Assembly: GCF_904849725.1 (NCBI RefSeq)
Contig: NC_058521.1
Location: 561,802,176-561,866,175 of the forward strand
Direction of reading: 5' to 3'
DNA length: 64,000 nucleotides
Origin: Hordeum vulgare subsp. vulgare
Lineage: Eukaryota; Streptophyta; Magnoliopsida; Poales; Poaceae
Each line of letters opens with the position of its first letter. The first letter of the stretch is position 1. The notes beneath the pieces are model-generated. The model had not been told where the DNA came from and ran no database searches. It saw nothing but the letters and a program-made list of their open reading frames with translations. The translations under genes were made by a program, and so were the position numbers. Positions 10,871-22,825 of the stretch are shown in pieces.

Positions 10871-13321
10871 CGGGGTTATCGTTATGTTCTCACTCTCACC
10901 GATGATTTGAGTAGGTATGGGTATATCTACTTGATGAAACACAAATCTGAGACGTTTGAAAAGTTCAAGGAATTTCAGAGTGAGGTTGAGAATCAACGTG
11001 ACAGAAAAATTAAATGTCTACGATCTGATCGTGGAGGAGAATATTTGAGTCACGAGTTTGGCACACACCTAAGGAAGTGTGGAATCGTTTCACAACTGAC
11101 GCCGCCTGGCACACCGCAACGCAACAGAGTGTCTGTACGTCGTAATCGCACTTTATTAGATATGGTACGATCTATGATGTCTCTTACTGACTTATTGCTA
11201 TCATTTTGGGGATACGCATTAGAAACTTCAGCATTCACTTTAAATAGGGCACCGTCTAAATCCGTTGAGACGACACCGTATGAACTATGGTTTGGCAAGA
11301 AACCTAAGTTGTCGTTTCTTAAAGTTTGGGGCTGCGATGCTTATGTGAAGAAACTTCAACCAGAAAAGCTCGAACCCAAAGCGGAGAAATGCGTGTTCAT
11401 AGGATACCCTAAGGAAACTATTGGGTATACCTTCTATCTTAGATCCGAAGGTAAAACCTTTGTTGCCAAGAACGGATCCTTTCTAGAGAAGGAGTTTCTC
11501 TCGAAAGAAGTAAGTGGAAGGAAGGTAGAACTTGATGAGGTAATTACACCCCCTCTCGAACAGGATAGTAGCGCAGCGCGGGAAGTTGTTCCTATGGCAC
11601 ATACACCAACTGAAGAGGAAGTTAATGATGATGATCATGAAGCTTCGGATCAAGTCACTACTGAACCACGAAGGTCCACAAGGGCACGCTCCGCACCAGA
11701 GTGGTACGGCAACCCTGTGATGGAAATCATGTTGTTAGACAACGGTGAACCTTCGAACTATGAAGAAGCGATGGCGGGCCCGGATTCCAACAAATGGCTT
11801 GAGGCTATGAAATCTGAGATAGGATCCATGTATGAGAACAAAGTATGGACTTTGGTGGACTTGCCCGATGACCGGCGAGCCGTAGAAAGTAAATGGATCT
11901 TCAAGAAGAAGGCTGATGCAGACGGTAATGTAACCGTTTATAAAGCTCGACTTGTCGCAAAGGGTTTTCGACAAATTCAAGGAGTTGACTACGAAGAGAC
12001 TTTCTCTCCCGTAGCGAAGCTGAAATCAGTCTGAATCATGTTAGCAATTGCCGCCTTTTATGATTATGAAATTTGGCAAATGGACGTCAAAACAGCGTTC
12101 CTTAACGGGAATCTTAAGGAAGAGTTGTATATGATGCAACCAGAAGGTTTTGTCGACCCTAAGGGTGCTAACAAAGTGTGCAAGCTCCAGCGCTCCATCT
12201 ATGGGCTGGTGCAAGCATCTCGGAGTTGGAACATTCGCTTTAATGAGGTGATTAAAGCCTTTGGGTTCATACAGGTTTACGGAGAAGCCTGTGTGTACAA
12301 GAAAGTGAGTGGGAGCTCTGTAGCTTTCCTCATACTGTATGTGGATGACATATTATTGATGGGGAATAATATAGAGATGTTGGAGAGCATAAAGGCCTAT
12401 TTGAACAAGAGTTTTTCAATGAAGGACCTTGGAGAAGCTGCATACATATTAGGCATCAAGATCTATAGAGATAGATCGAGACGCCTCATAGGTCTTTCGC
12501 AAAGTACATACCTTGACAAGATATTGAAGAAGTTCAATATGGAAAACTCAAAGAAAGGGTTCTTGCCAGTTTTGCAAGGTATGGGATTGAGTAAGACTCA
12601 GTCGCCGACCACGGCAGCAGATAGAGAGAAGATGAGTTCTGTCCCCTACGCTTCAGCCGTGGGCTCTCTAATGTATGCCATGATGTGTACCAGACCTGGT
12701 ATAAACCTTGCCATAAGTTTGGTAGGGAGGTACCAAAGTGATCCTGGTATGGAACACTGGACAACGGTCAAGAATATCCTTAAGTACCTGAAAAGGACTA
12801 AGGAAATGTTTCTCGTTTATGGAGGTGACGAAGAGCTCGTCGTAAAGGGTTACGTCGACACTAGCTTCGACATAGATCCGGATGACTCTAAGTCACAGAC
12901 CGGATACGTATATGTGTTGAATGGTGGGGCAGTGAGCTGGTGCAGCAGCAAGCAAGAAGTCGTGGCAGCATCTACATGTGAAGCGGAGTACATAGCTGCT
13001 TCAGAAGCAGCTCATGAAGGAATTTGGATGAAGGAGCTCATCACCGACCTTGGAGTGGTTCCAAGCGCGTCGGGTCCAATGACACTCTTCTGTGATAACA
13101 CTGGGGCCATTGCCATAGCCAAGGAGCCCAGGTTTCACCGGAAGACGAAGCACATCAAACGCCGCTACAACTCCATCCAGGACCATGTCCAGAGTGGAGT
13201 GATAGATATTTGTAAAGTACACATGGATCTGAATATTGCAGACCCGTTGACTAAACCTCTTCCACGAGCAACACATGATCAACACCATAATGCTATGGGT
13301 GTTCGATACATCACAATGTAA
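10871..13321 (+). pseudogene. Copia integrase core - reverse transcriptase - RNase H (copy A)
   Basis: Integrase core with catalytic Asp in the DVCGPMN region (just upstream) and in SDRGGEYLSHEF. The expected third acidic residue is Val here (codon GTA, 11135-11137, in NRVSVRRNRT), where copy B has Glu, so strand transfer should be lost. RT follows, with WIFKKKADADG, YKARLVAKGF and the active site YVDD at 12338-12349. RNase H contains SKQEVVAAS, CEAEYIAAS and FCDNTGAIAIAK. A TGA at 12032-12034 interrupts the RT in frame, and the same frame resumes at once (IMLAIAAFYDYEIWQMD). The reading ends at 13319-13321, shortly before the polypurine tract. The ORFs are otherwise long and conserved, implying decay mostly by a few discrete hits. 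Confidence 0.93.
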
Positions 13322-13340
13322 CTAGATTATTGTCTCTAGT

Positions 13341-13353
13341 GCAAGTGGGAGAC
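13341..13353 (+). other. Polypurine tract of Copia copy A
   Basis: GCAAGTGGGAGAC sits immediately before the 3' LTR start at 13354. This is the plus-strand primer site; the same motif precedes the LTRs at 27819 and 36547 and, on the minus strand, lies at 21036-21048. Confidence 0.8.
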
Positions 13354-15099
13354 TGTTGGAAATATGCCCTAGAGGCAATAGTAAAATGGTTATTATCATA
13401 TTTCCTTGTTCATTATAATTGTCTATTGTTCATGCTATAATTGTGTTAACAGGAAACAGTAATACATGTGTGAATAAATAGATCACAATGTGTCCCTAGC
13501 AAGCCTCTAGTTGGCTAGCTCGTTAGTCAATAGATGATCATGGTTTCCTGATGATGGGCATTAGATGTCATTGATAACGGGATCACATCATTGGGAGAAT
13601 GATGTGATGGACAAGACCCAATCCTAAGCATAGCACTAGATCGCATTGTTCGTATGCTAAAGCTTTTCTAATGTCAAGTATCTTTTCCTTCAACCGTGAG
13701 ATTGTGCAACTCCCGGATACCGTAGGAGTGCTTTGGCTGTATCAAACGTCACAACGTAACTGGGTGAATATAAAGGTGCACTATGGGTACCTCCGAAAGT
13801 GTCTGTTGGGTTGGTACGAATCGAGATCGGGATTTGTCACTCCGTGTGACGGAGAGGTATCTCTGGGCCCACTCGGTAGAACATCATCATGAGCTCAATG
13901 TGACTAAGGAGTTAGCCACACGATGACGTGCTACGAAACGAGTAAAGATACTTACCGGTAACGAGATTGAACAAGGTATTGGTATACCGACGATCGAATC
14001 TCGGGCCAGTTCTATACCGACAGACAAAGGGAATCGTATACGGGATTGATTGAATCCTTGACATCGTGCTTCATCCGATGAGATCATCGTGGAGCAAGTG
14101 GGAGCCACCATGGGTATCCAGACCCCGCTGATGGTTATTGTCCAGAGAGGTGTCTCGGTCATGTCTGCATGTCTCCCGAACCCGTAGGGTCTACACACTT
14201 AAGGTTCGATGACGCTAGGATTATAGGGAATTGTTATACAAGGTTACCGAAAGTTGTTCGTAGTCCCGGATGAGATCCTGGACGTCACGAGGAGCTCCGG
14301 AATGGTTCGGAGGTAAAGATTGATATATATGACGGATGGTTTCGGATACCAGAAGTGTTTCGGGCATCATCGGTAACGTACCGGGACCACCGGAGGTGGC
14401 CCCGGGGGACCACCGAAGGGGGCAACGACCCCGGGAGGTAAGATGGGCCAAGTGGGGGTGGGAACCAGCCCCTAGGTGGGCTGGTGCGCGTCCCCACTCA
14501 GCCCAATGCGCAGGGGAGAGAAAAGGGGGGGCAAACCCTAAGCCAGGTTAGGCCCACCAGGTGGTGCGCCACCCCCTCCTCCCCCCTCTGGCCGCCGCAC
14601 CTCCCATCTGGGGGGGCTGCCGCACCACCTAGGGTGGGAACCCTAGGGGTGGCACCCCCTCTCCCCTTCCCCTATATATAGCGGGCACTTCCGGCCATTG
14701 GAGATTAGACTTTTGCCTCTCCCTCGGCGCAGCCCTACCCTTCTTCCTCCTCCTCTTTGCCGGTGCTTGGCGAAGCCCTGCTGGGAGACCTCGTCTCTCC
14801 ATCGACACCACGCCGTCGTGCTGCTGGAGTTCTTCCCCAACCTCTCCCTCCTCCTTGCTGGATCAAGGTGCGGGAGACGTCACCGGGCTGCACGTGTGTT
14901 CAACGCGGAGGTGCCGTAGTTCGGCACTAGATCGAAATCGCTGCGAGTACGACTCCATCAACCGCGTTCTAGCAACGCTTCCGCTTAGCGATCTTCAAAG
15001 GTATGAAGATGCTCTTACCCCTCTCTCGTTGCTGGTCTCTCCATAGGAAGATCTGAATATGCGTAGGAAAATTTTGAATTTATGCTACGTTACCCAACA
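13354..15099 (+). repeat. 3' LTR of Copia copy A
   Basis: Starts TGTTGGAAATATGCC and ends TACGTTACCCAACA. It is collinear with the 5' LTR and carries scattered, mostly transitional, differences. TATA box CTATATATAGCG at about 14671-14680. Confidence 0.95.
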
Positions 15100-15104
15100 G
15101 GCCG
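15100..15104. other. Target-site duplication GGCCG (right copy)
   Basis: Exactly matches 6461-6465 on the left of the element, proving a single integrase-mediated insertion into the Gypsy LTR. Confidence 0.95.
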
Positions 15105-15907
15105 CGCCTCCTGGGCTTGTCGCCCATTGGCTCACCCCCTCCGGTGGATATTTGCGCAGGTATCACTTGTGAGTAGTTACTTTTGTTATTGAGGCCACGG
15201 GAGAAGTCATGTTGCAAGTAGTCATGTGAAGTTGATATTCGTTCGATATTTTGATGATATGAATGTTGTGATTCCTTTACTAGTGTCATGTGAACGTCGA
15301 CTAGATAACACTTCACCATCTTTGGGACTAAGGGAATGCATTGTGGAGTAGTTATTAGATGATGGGTTGCGAGAGTGATAGAAACATAAACCCCAGTTTA
15401 TGCGCTATTCTGTAAGGGGCAGATTTGGATCCCTATGTTTGATGCTATGGTTAGAATTTATTCTTAATACTTTTCTCGTAGTTGAGGATGATTGCGGGAG
15501 GGTTAATCATAAGTGGGAGGCTTGTTCAAGTAAGAACAACACCCAAGGATCGGTCCACCCACATATCAAATTATCAAAGCATCGAACACGAATTAACCCG
15601 ACATGACGAAAGTGACTAGATGCTATTTCCGTGTGCCCTCAAGAACGCTTTTCCTATTATAAGAAACCGTTCTGGCCTGTCCTTTTCCACAAAAGGATTG
15701 GGCTACATTGCTGCACTTATTGTTACTATTGCTACTCTTTACTTGTTACAATTATCTTGTTATCAAACAACTTGTTACCGCTATTTCAGTTCTTGCAGAA
15801 ATTACCTTGTTGAAAACCGCTTGTCATTTCCTTCTGATCCTTGTTGGGTTCGACATTGTTACTTATTAAAAGGACTACAATTGATCCCCTATACTTGTGG
15901 GTCATCA
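15105..15907 (-). repeat. Gypsy 5' LTR, 5' portion (interrupted)
   Basis: Continuation of the LTR that starts at 5313 after removal of the Copia insert. On the minus strand it begins TGATGACCCACAAGTATAGG at 15907. The two parts together give an LTR of about 1.95 kb. ORFs at 15400-16012 have no recognisable domain and lie wholly or largely inside the LTR, so they are not called. Confidence 0.78.
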
Positions 15908-17105
15908 AGGGTCACGAGGCGTGGCCTCGATGTGTTGCACTCCGAGCACACATGCTCGATTGAGCAGGACACATGTGTGCACGACAGCGTCTACATGCGC
16001 GATGCACGCTAGGCGAGGGGCAATGGGGATGAGTGTCAGTGGCAAAGCCCAAGGGAGCTGGCTTGGGCTTGGCTCGGTGCGGCTGGCGCGAGGAAGGTCT
16101 TGGTGCTGATGAGCATGGAGACGAGGACCCCCTCGGGAGGCGCGGGCAAGGCGTCGTGGAGCGCGGCTCCGGCGGCTCGCCGACCGATAAAGACGGGCGG
16201 AGCTGGGGTCGCCGGAGGTTGGCTCCGCGGTAGCATGAGAGGGAGCTCGATGACGATCTTGAGCGTAGGGCACTGGTTGGGTGGATCGGGGCTGGATTGA
16301 TATTGGCGGAGGCCAAAATCGAGGGAGGTGGCCGGGTCAGCTCGGGATCTAGGAGTATCCCGATGTGGGAGGTGATTGTTGGCTGGCTAGCGGCGACATG
16401 GGACTAGAGATGGATGGGACACATCCTAGGGTTTGCCCAGATTATATAGTAGGTGATCTAATGCGGGACATTTTTGACTCTTCGATTAGATCGAACGGTC
16501 AAAATAAATGGATTAGGGAGACCAATTGCAAAACCAAATGGCATATCAGGGTTGATTCGGACCCAACGATCACGACTACCGGGTTCGGGTGAGGGGAGAA
16601 TTTTCGGACTAGGTTGCGAGCGCATTGGTGCACTGTTCAGAGAGGCTAGGCGGAGGAGAGGGAAGACGGGCAACCCGACAACATGTTTTTATATACAAAG
16701 AAGTCAGCAATTTGACCGGCTATAGTGCCGCTATAGGTTTAATGGTTCATGTATTAAACGACCTTCGAATGAAATGAAATTTGGCGGGCGGTCTACCTAC
16801 ACTATATTGAGACCGCACGCTAACTTTCAACCCATTCGAAGAATATTTCATACGTACTTTCAAACAATGTTTTAATGAAGCCAGGGGCGCGTGTTTGTGT
16901 GGTTGGTCTCGAAACGGTTAACGATGAGAATGGAGAGAACCGGAACCTATGAACGGATGCAAGTTTTTTTAAATGATGGCGACGGAGTGCCCATGCAATG
17001 CGAATGATTCGAATGATGCGTCAATGAATGCAACAAACAAACACGACACAAAACGAAACTCGAAATAACTAGAAGGCATCTGAAGCTTCAATCTCGGGCT
17101 GTTAC
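15908..17105 (-). repeat. Probable Gypsy LTR remnant
   Basis: On the minus strand the right edge begins TGTAACAGCCCGAGATTG, the opening of a large group of Triticeae Gypsy LTRs (TGT-ACAGCCCGAGA type). The interior has a GC-rich part (15.95-16.35 kb) and an AT-rich part without coding sequence. The GC-rich overlapping ORFs on both strands (around 15.9-16.3 kb) show no domain and are treated as chance. No partner LTR or target duplication is visible, and the left boundary is simply the neighbouring Gypsy LTR. Confidence 0.4.
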
Positions 17106-17406
17106 ACCATGGCCATGGCAAAGTTTGAACAACACTCGGACTAAACTCAAGAAAAGCGTATAATCTAGGTAGAAATGATCCTTCTTAATAAAGGGAAGCT
17201 ATTCACATAAGCAATACCTACACGAGTTTTCTTATGGGAATCGAATTTAGAACAACAATGTGGTGAAACATAGAACAACTATTGCAGCACAAGGGTCCAC
17301 GCAGATACTCAACTATTCTCCAGAGGTGGAATCTCTTTCCGATAACTTATATCATTGGCAGTACAAAACCATCTATCTGTGCAATTGATAGATGTAGTGA
17401 TTACAT
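17106..17406. other. Unassigned sequence left of the nested block
   Basis: No ORF or repeat signature that I recognise. Its last five bases TACAT (17402-17406) are a probable target duplication for the minus-strand Copia element that follows, against TACGT at 45030-45034. Confidence 0.4.
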
Positions 17407-19088
17407 TGTTGGGGAACGTTGCATGGGAAACAAAAAATTTCCTACGCACACGAAATACCTATCCATGGTGATGATCATCTACCAGAGGGGAGAGTGAATC
17501 TACATACCCTTGTAGATCACTAAGCAGAAGCGTATATAACGCGGTTGATGTAGTGGAACATCTTCGCGGTCCAAATCACAGCCCGTCCCGTGATCTCATC
17601 ACGATCCATCCCGCGATCCCATCACGATCCTTCCCGATCTAGTGCCGAACGGACGGCACCTCCGCGTTCCGCACACGTACAGCTCGATGAAGATCTCCAC
17701 CTTCTTGATCCAGCAAGAGGAGGCGGAGAGGTAGTTGAGTTCTCCAGCACGGCAGCGTGGTTCTGGTGGTGGTGGTGCTATTCCAGTAGGGCTTCGCCTA
17801 AGCATCGCTGAAACTAGAGGAGAAACAGATCTAGAGAGAGAGGGCAGGACGTGGCTGTTTTCTGTTGTCCCAAAAACCCTCAAAACCCTTAGTATATATA
17901 GGAGGAGAGGAGGGAGAGGGCTGCACCCTAGGGCTGCCCTTTTTCCCCTTGCACAAGGAGGAGAGGAGTCCTCCTCCTGTCCTCCTATTTGGAGTAGGAT
18001 TCCTCCTTTCCACTTGGAAACTCTTTCCACCTTGTGTTTTTTCCTTCTCAAACCTTATGGGCCTTAGTGGGAACTTATTTCAGCCCACTAGGGGCTGGTT
18101 TATCTCTTACACAGCCCATGAGGCCCCTTGGGGCGTGACACCCCTCCCGACGGTCCCCGGCACCCCTCCCGGCACTCCCGGTACACTATCGATGAGCCCG
18201 AAACTTTTTCGGTGACCAAAACAGGACTTCCTATATATCAATCTTTACCTCCAGACCATTTCTGAGCTCCTCATGATGCCCGAGATCTCATCCGGGACTC
18301 CGAACAACCTTCGGTCACCAACACCTATAACTCAACTATACCAAAACGTCACCGAACCTTAAGCGTGCAGACCCTGCGGGTTCGAGAACTATGCAGACAT
18401 GACGTGAGACACTCTCCCGTCAATAACCAATAGCGGGACCTGGATGTCCATATTGGCTTCCACATATTCTATGAAGATCTCTATCGATTGAACCTCTATG
18501 TCAAGGATTCAGTTAATCCCGTATGTTGTTCCCTTTATCCTTCGGTATGTTACTTGCCCGAGATTCGATCGTCGATATCTCCATACCTAGTTCAATCTCG
18601 TTACCGGCAAGTCTCTTTACTCGTTTTGTAATACAAGATATCGTAACTAACTCCTTAGTCACATTTCTTGCAAGGCTAGTTGTGATGTTGTATTACCGAG
18701 TGGGCCCCGAGATACCTCTCCGTCACACGGAGTGACAAATCCCAGTCTTGATCCATGCAACCCAACATACACTTTTGGAGATAGCTGTAGAGCACCTTTA
18801 TAGTCACCCAATTACGTTGCAACGTTTGATAACCCACAAGGTATTCCTCCGGTGTCCGGGAGTTGCATAATCTCATGGTCATAGGAACAGATACATTGAC
18901 ATGCAGAAAACAATAGCAATAAAGGGACACGATCATATGCTACGTTCATAGTTTTGGGTCTTGTCCATCACATCATTCTCCCATTGATGTGATCCCGTTA
19001 TCAAGTGACAACACTTGTCTATGGTCAGGAAACCTTGACCATCTTTGATCAACGAGCTAGTCAACTAGAGGTTCACTAGGGACAGTGT
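17407..19088 (-). repeat. 3' LTR of outer element, first part
   Basis: Starts (on +) TGTTGGGGAACGTTGCATGG and runs to GACAGTGT, where a + strand LTR was inserted. A minus-strand TATA box (CCTATATATACTAAG) lies at about 17889-17903. ORFs at 17590-18215 are GC-rich LTR by-products. Confidence 0.85.
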
Positions 19089-20897
19089 TGTTGGAAATAT
19101 GCCCTAGAGGCAATAATAAATTAGTTATTATTATATTTCTTAGTTCATGATAATCGTTTATTATCCATGCTATAATTGTATTGATTGGAAACACAACACT
19201 TGTGTGGATACATAGACAAAACACTGTCCCTAGTAAGCCTCTAGTTGACTAGCTCGTTGATCAAAGATGGTCAAGGTTTCCTGGCCATAGGCAAGTGTTG
19301 TCACTTGATAACGGGATCACATCATTAGGAGAATCATGTGATGGACTAGACCCAAACTAATAGACGTAGCATGTTGATCGTGTCATTTTGTTGCTACTGT
19401 TTTCTGCGTGTCAAGTATTTGTTCCTATGACCATGAGATCATATAACTCACGGACACCGGAGGAATGCTTTGTGTGTATCAAACGTCGCAACGTAACTGG
19501 GTGACTATAAAGATGCTCTACAGGTATCTCCGAAGGTGTTCGTTGAGTTAGTATAGATCGAGACTGGGATTTGTCACTCCGTGTGACGGAGAGGTATCTC
19601 GGGGCCCACTCGGTAATACAAATCACACACAAGCCTTGCAAGCAATGTAACTTAATGTAAGTTGCGGGATCTTGTATTACGGAACGAGTAAAGAGACTTG
19701 CCGGTAAACGAGATTGAAATAGGTATGCGGATACTAACGATCGAATCTCGGGCAAGTAACATACCGAAGGACAAAGGGAATGACATACGGGATTATATGA
19801 ATCCTTGGCACTGAGGTTCAAACGATAAGATCTTCGTAGAATATGTAGGATCCAATATGGGCATCCAGGTCTCGCTATTGGATATTGACCGAGGAGTCTC
19901 TTGGGTCATGTCTACATAGTTCTCGAACCCGCAGGGTCTGCACACTTAAGGTTCGACGTTGTTTTATGCGTATTTGAGTTATATGGTTGGTTACCGAATG
20001 TTGTTCGGAGTCCCGGATGAGATCACGGACGTCACGAGGGTTTCCGGAATAGTCCGGAAACGAAGATTGATATATAGGATGACCTCATTTGGTTACCGGA
20101 AGGTTTTCGTGCATTACCGGAAAAGTTTCGTGCTCATCGGTAGTGTACCGGGAGTGCCGGGAGGGGTGCCGGGGACCATTGGGAGGGGTGTCACGCCCCA
20201 AGGGGTCTCATGGGCCATGGGAAGAGATAAACCAGCCCCTAGTGGGCTGGAATAAGTTCCCACTAAGGCCCATAAGGTTTGAGAAGGAAAAAACACAAGG
20301 TGGAAAGAGTTTCCAAGTGGGAAGGTGGAATCCTACTCCAAGTAGGATTGGAGTAGGACTCCTCCACCTCCAATTTCGGCCAAACCTTTAGGTTTTGAGG
20401 CTACCTCCTCCCCTCCCTCCCACCTATATATACGGAGTTTTTAGGGCTGATTTGAGACGACTTTTCCACGGCAGCCCGACCACATACCTCCACGGTTTTT
20501 CCTCTAGATCGCGTTTCTGCGGAGCTCGGGCGGAGCCCTGCTGAGACAAGGTCATCACCAACCTCCGGAGCGTCGTCACGCTGTCGGAGAACTCTTATAC
20601 CTCTCCGTCTCTCTTGCTGGATCAAGAAGGCCGAGATCATCGTCGAGCTGTACGTGTGCTGAACGCGGAGGTGCCGTCCATTCGGTACTAGATCGCGGGA
20701 CTGATCGCGGGATTGTTCGCGGGGCGGATCGAGGGACGTGAGGACGTTCCACTACATCAACCGCGTTCACTAACGCTTCTGCTGTACGATCTACAAGGGT
20801 ACGTAGATCACTCATCCCCTCTCGTAGATGGACATCACCATGATAGGTCTTCGTGCGCGTAGGAAAATTTTTGTTTCCCATGCGACGTTCCCCAACA
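19089..20897 (+). repeat. Solo LTR, + strand, inside the outer 3' LTR
   Basis: A complete Angela-type LTR (TGTTGGAAATATGCC to CGTTCCCCAACA) flanked by a perfect 5-bp duplication AGTGT at 19084-19088 and 20898-20902. No internal region is attached on either side. A TATA box CTATATATACGG lies at about 20422-20433. It is homologous to the LTR at 27819-29625, but with more differences than the rest of the duplicated unit shows. Confidence 0.9.
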
Positions 20898-21035
20898 AGT
20901 GTGTTGTCTATGTATCCACACATGTATTTGAGTTTCCAATCAATACAATTCCAGCATGGATAATAAACGATTATCATGAATAAAGAAAAATAATAATAAC
21001 CAATTTATTATTGCCTCTAGGGCATATTTCCAACA
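20898..21035 (-). repeat. 3' LTR of outer element, second part
   Basis: After the AGTGT duplication the outer LTR resumes (GTTGTCTATGTATCCACAC) and ends GGGCATATTTCCAACA. It is followed by GTCTCCCACTTGC, the reverse complement of the family polypurine tract, which fixes minus orientation. Confidence 0.88.
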
Positions 21036-22577
21036 GTCTCCCACTTGCACTAGAGTTAATAATCTATTTCACATCACTACGTGATTGTAATGAACCTAAC
21101 ACCCATACAGTTATGGGGTTTGATCATATCTTGCTTGTGAGAGAGGTTTTTAGTCAATGGGTCCGAACCTTTCAGATCCATGTGTGCTTTACAAATCTCT
21201 ATGTCATCTTATAGATGTTGCTACCACGCACCATTTGGAACTATTCCAAATGACTGCTCCACTATACGAATCCGGTTTACTACTCATGGTTATTCGGATT
21301 AGTGTCAAATATTGCATCGACGTAACTCTTTACGACGAACTCTTTAATCACCTCCATAATTGAGAAATGTTCCTTAGTCCACTAGTTACTAAGGATAGCT
21401 TTTGACCACTATTCAGTGATTCAATCCTGGATCACTCTTTGAACCCCTTAACAGACTCATGGCAAGGCACACATCAGGTGCGGTACACAACATGACATAC
21501 TTTAGAGCCTACGGCTAAGGCATAGGGGATGACCTTCGTCCTTTCTCGTTCTTCTGCCGTGGTCGAGCTTTGAGTCTTACTCAAATTCACACCTTACAAC
21601 ACAGCCAAGAACTCCTTCATTGCCGATCTATTTTGAACTCCTTCAAAAACTTGTCAAGGCATGCATTTCATTAGAAGTTCTATTTAGCGTTTTGATCTAT
21701 CTCTATAGATCTTGATGCTCAATGTTCAAGTAGCTCTATCCAGGTTTTCCTTTCAAAAACTCCTTTCAAACAACCCTTTATGCTTTCCATTAATTCCAAT
21801 CAACAATATGTCAACCACATATACTTATCAGAAATTCTATAGTGCTCCCACTCACTTCTTTGGAAATACAAGTTTCTCATAAACCTTGTATAAACCCAAA
21901 AGCTTTGATCATCTCATCAAAGCGTATATTCCAACTCCGAGATGCTTGCACCAGTCCATAGAAGGATCGCTGGAGCTTGCATACTTGTTAGCATCCTTAG
22001 GATCGACAAATCCTTCTGGTTGTATCACATACAACCTTTCCTCAAGGAAACCGTCGAGGAAACAATGTTTTGACATCCTATGTGCAATATTTCATAAATA
22101 ATGCAACAATTGCTAACATAATTCCAACAGATTTTTAGCATCACTACGAGTGAGAAAGTCTCATCATAGTCAATTATTTGAACTTGTCGGAAACATCTTT
22201 GCGACAAGTCGAGCTTTTCTTAATGGTGACTTTTCACCATCACCGTATGTCTTCCTTTTAAAGATCCATATGTACTTAATAGTCTTACGACCATCAAGTA
22301 GTTCTTCCAAAGTCTACACTTTGTCTTTATACACGGATCCTCTCTCGGATTTCATGGCCTCCAGCCATTTGCCGGAACCAGGGCCCACCATCGCTTCTCC
22401 ATAGCTCGTAGGTTCATTGTTGTTCAACAACATGACCTCCAAGACAGAGTTAACGTACCACTCTGTAGCAGTACGCGACCTTGTCGACCTACGAGGTTTG
22501 TAGTAACTTGATTCGAAGCTCAATGATCACTATCATCAGTTTCCACTCCAATTGGCGTAGGCGCCACAGGAACAACT
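21036..22577 (-). pseudogene. Outer element pol, 3' part (RNase H - RT), array copy 1
   Basis: Minus-strand Copia pol with many stops and frameshifts. Recognisable pieces include the RT segment around 22025-22207 (VQIIDYDETFS, equivalent to VDYEETFSPVA) and, at 22314-22523, the junction region PRRSTRSRTATEWYVN followed by NNEPTSYGEAM and KWLEAMKSERGS. The reading direction runs towards lower coordinates, ending at the polypurine tract 21036-21048. At 22577 it is abruptly joined to a truncated + strand LTR; in the undisturbed copy (around 37910) the same sequence continues into upstream pol instead. Confidence 0.85.
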
Positions 22578-22825
22578 GTACGTGTGCTGAACGCGGAGGT
22601 GCCGTCCGTTCGGTACTAGATCGTGGGACTGATCGCGGGATTGTTCGCGGGGCGGATCGAGGGACGTGAGGACGTTCCACTACATCAACCGCGTTCACTA
22701 ACGCTTCTGCTGTACGATCTACAAGGGTACGCAGATCACTCATCCCCTCTCGTAGATGGACATCACCATGATAGGTCTTCGTGCGCGTAGGAAAATTTTT
22801 GTTTCCCATGCGACGTTCCCCAACA
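22578..22825 (+). repeat. Truncated + strand LTR (3' end only), array copy 1
   Basis: Only the last 248 bases of an Angela-type LTR, from GTACGTGTGCTGAACGCG to CGTTCCCCAACA. It is fused to outer-element pol with only the dinucleotide CT shared at the junction (AACAACT/GTACG versus GAGCT/GTACG), so it is a breakpoint and not an insertion end. A primer site TGGCATCATGAGCTAGG follows at 22827-22843. Confidence 0.9.

Larger units (their letters stand above)
6466..15099 (+). mobile_element. Complete Copia LTR retrotransposon, Angela/BARE-1 clade (copy A)
   Basis: A full-length element: 5' LTR 6466-8228, internal gag-pol, 3' LTR 13354-15099, with a perfect 5-bp target duplication GGCCG at 6461-6465 and 15100-15104. 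LTR termini are TGTTGGAAATATGCC and TACCCAACA. The internal order (gag, zinc knuckle, protease, integrase, RT, RNase H) is diagnostic of Copia. By eye the two LTRs differ at about 27 positions in their first ~950 aligned bases, so this is not a very recent insertion. Two frameshifts, an in-frame stop and a changed integrase residue make it non-autonomous. It inserted into the LTR of the minus-strand Gypsy element. Confidence 0.97.

Noticed and set aside
15905..16316. Overlapping GC-rich ORFs (122 and 134 codons, minus strand)
   Set aside because: Ser/Pro/Arg-rich in two frames at once and matched by + strand ORFs over the same bases, which is the signature of base composition, not a gene.
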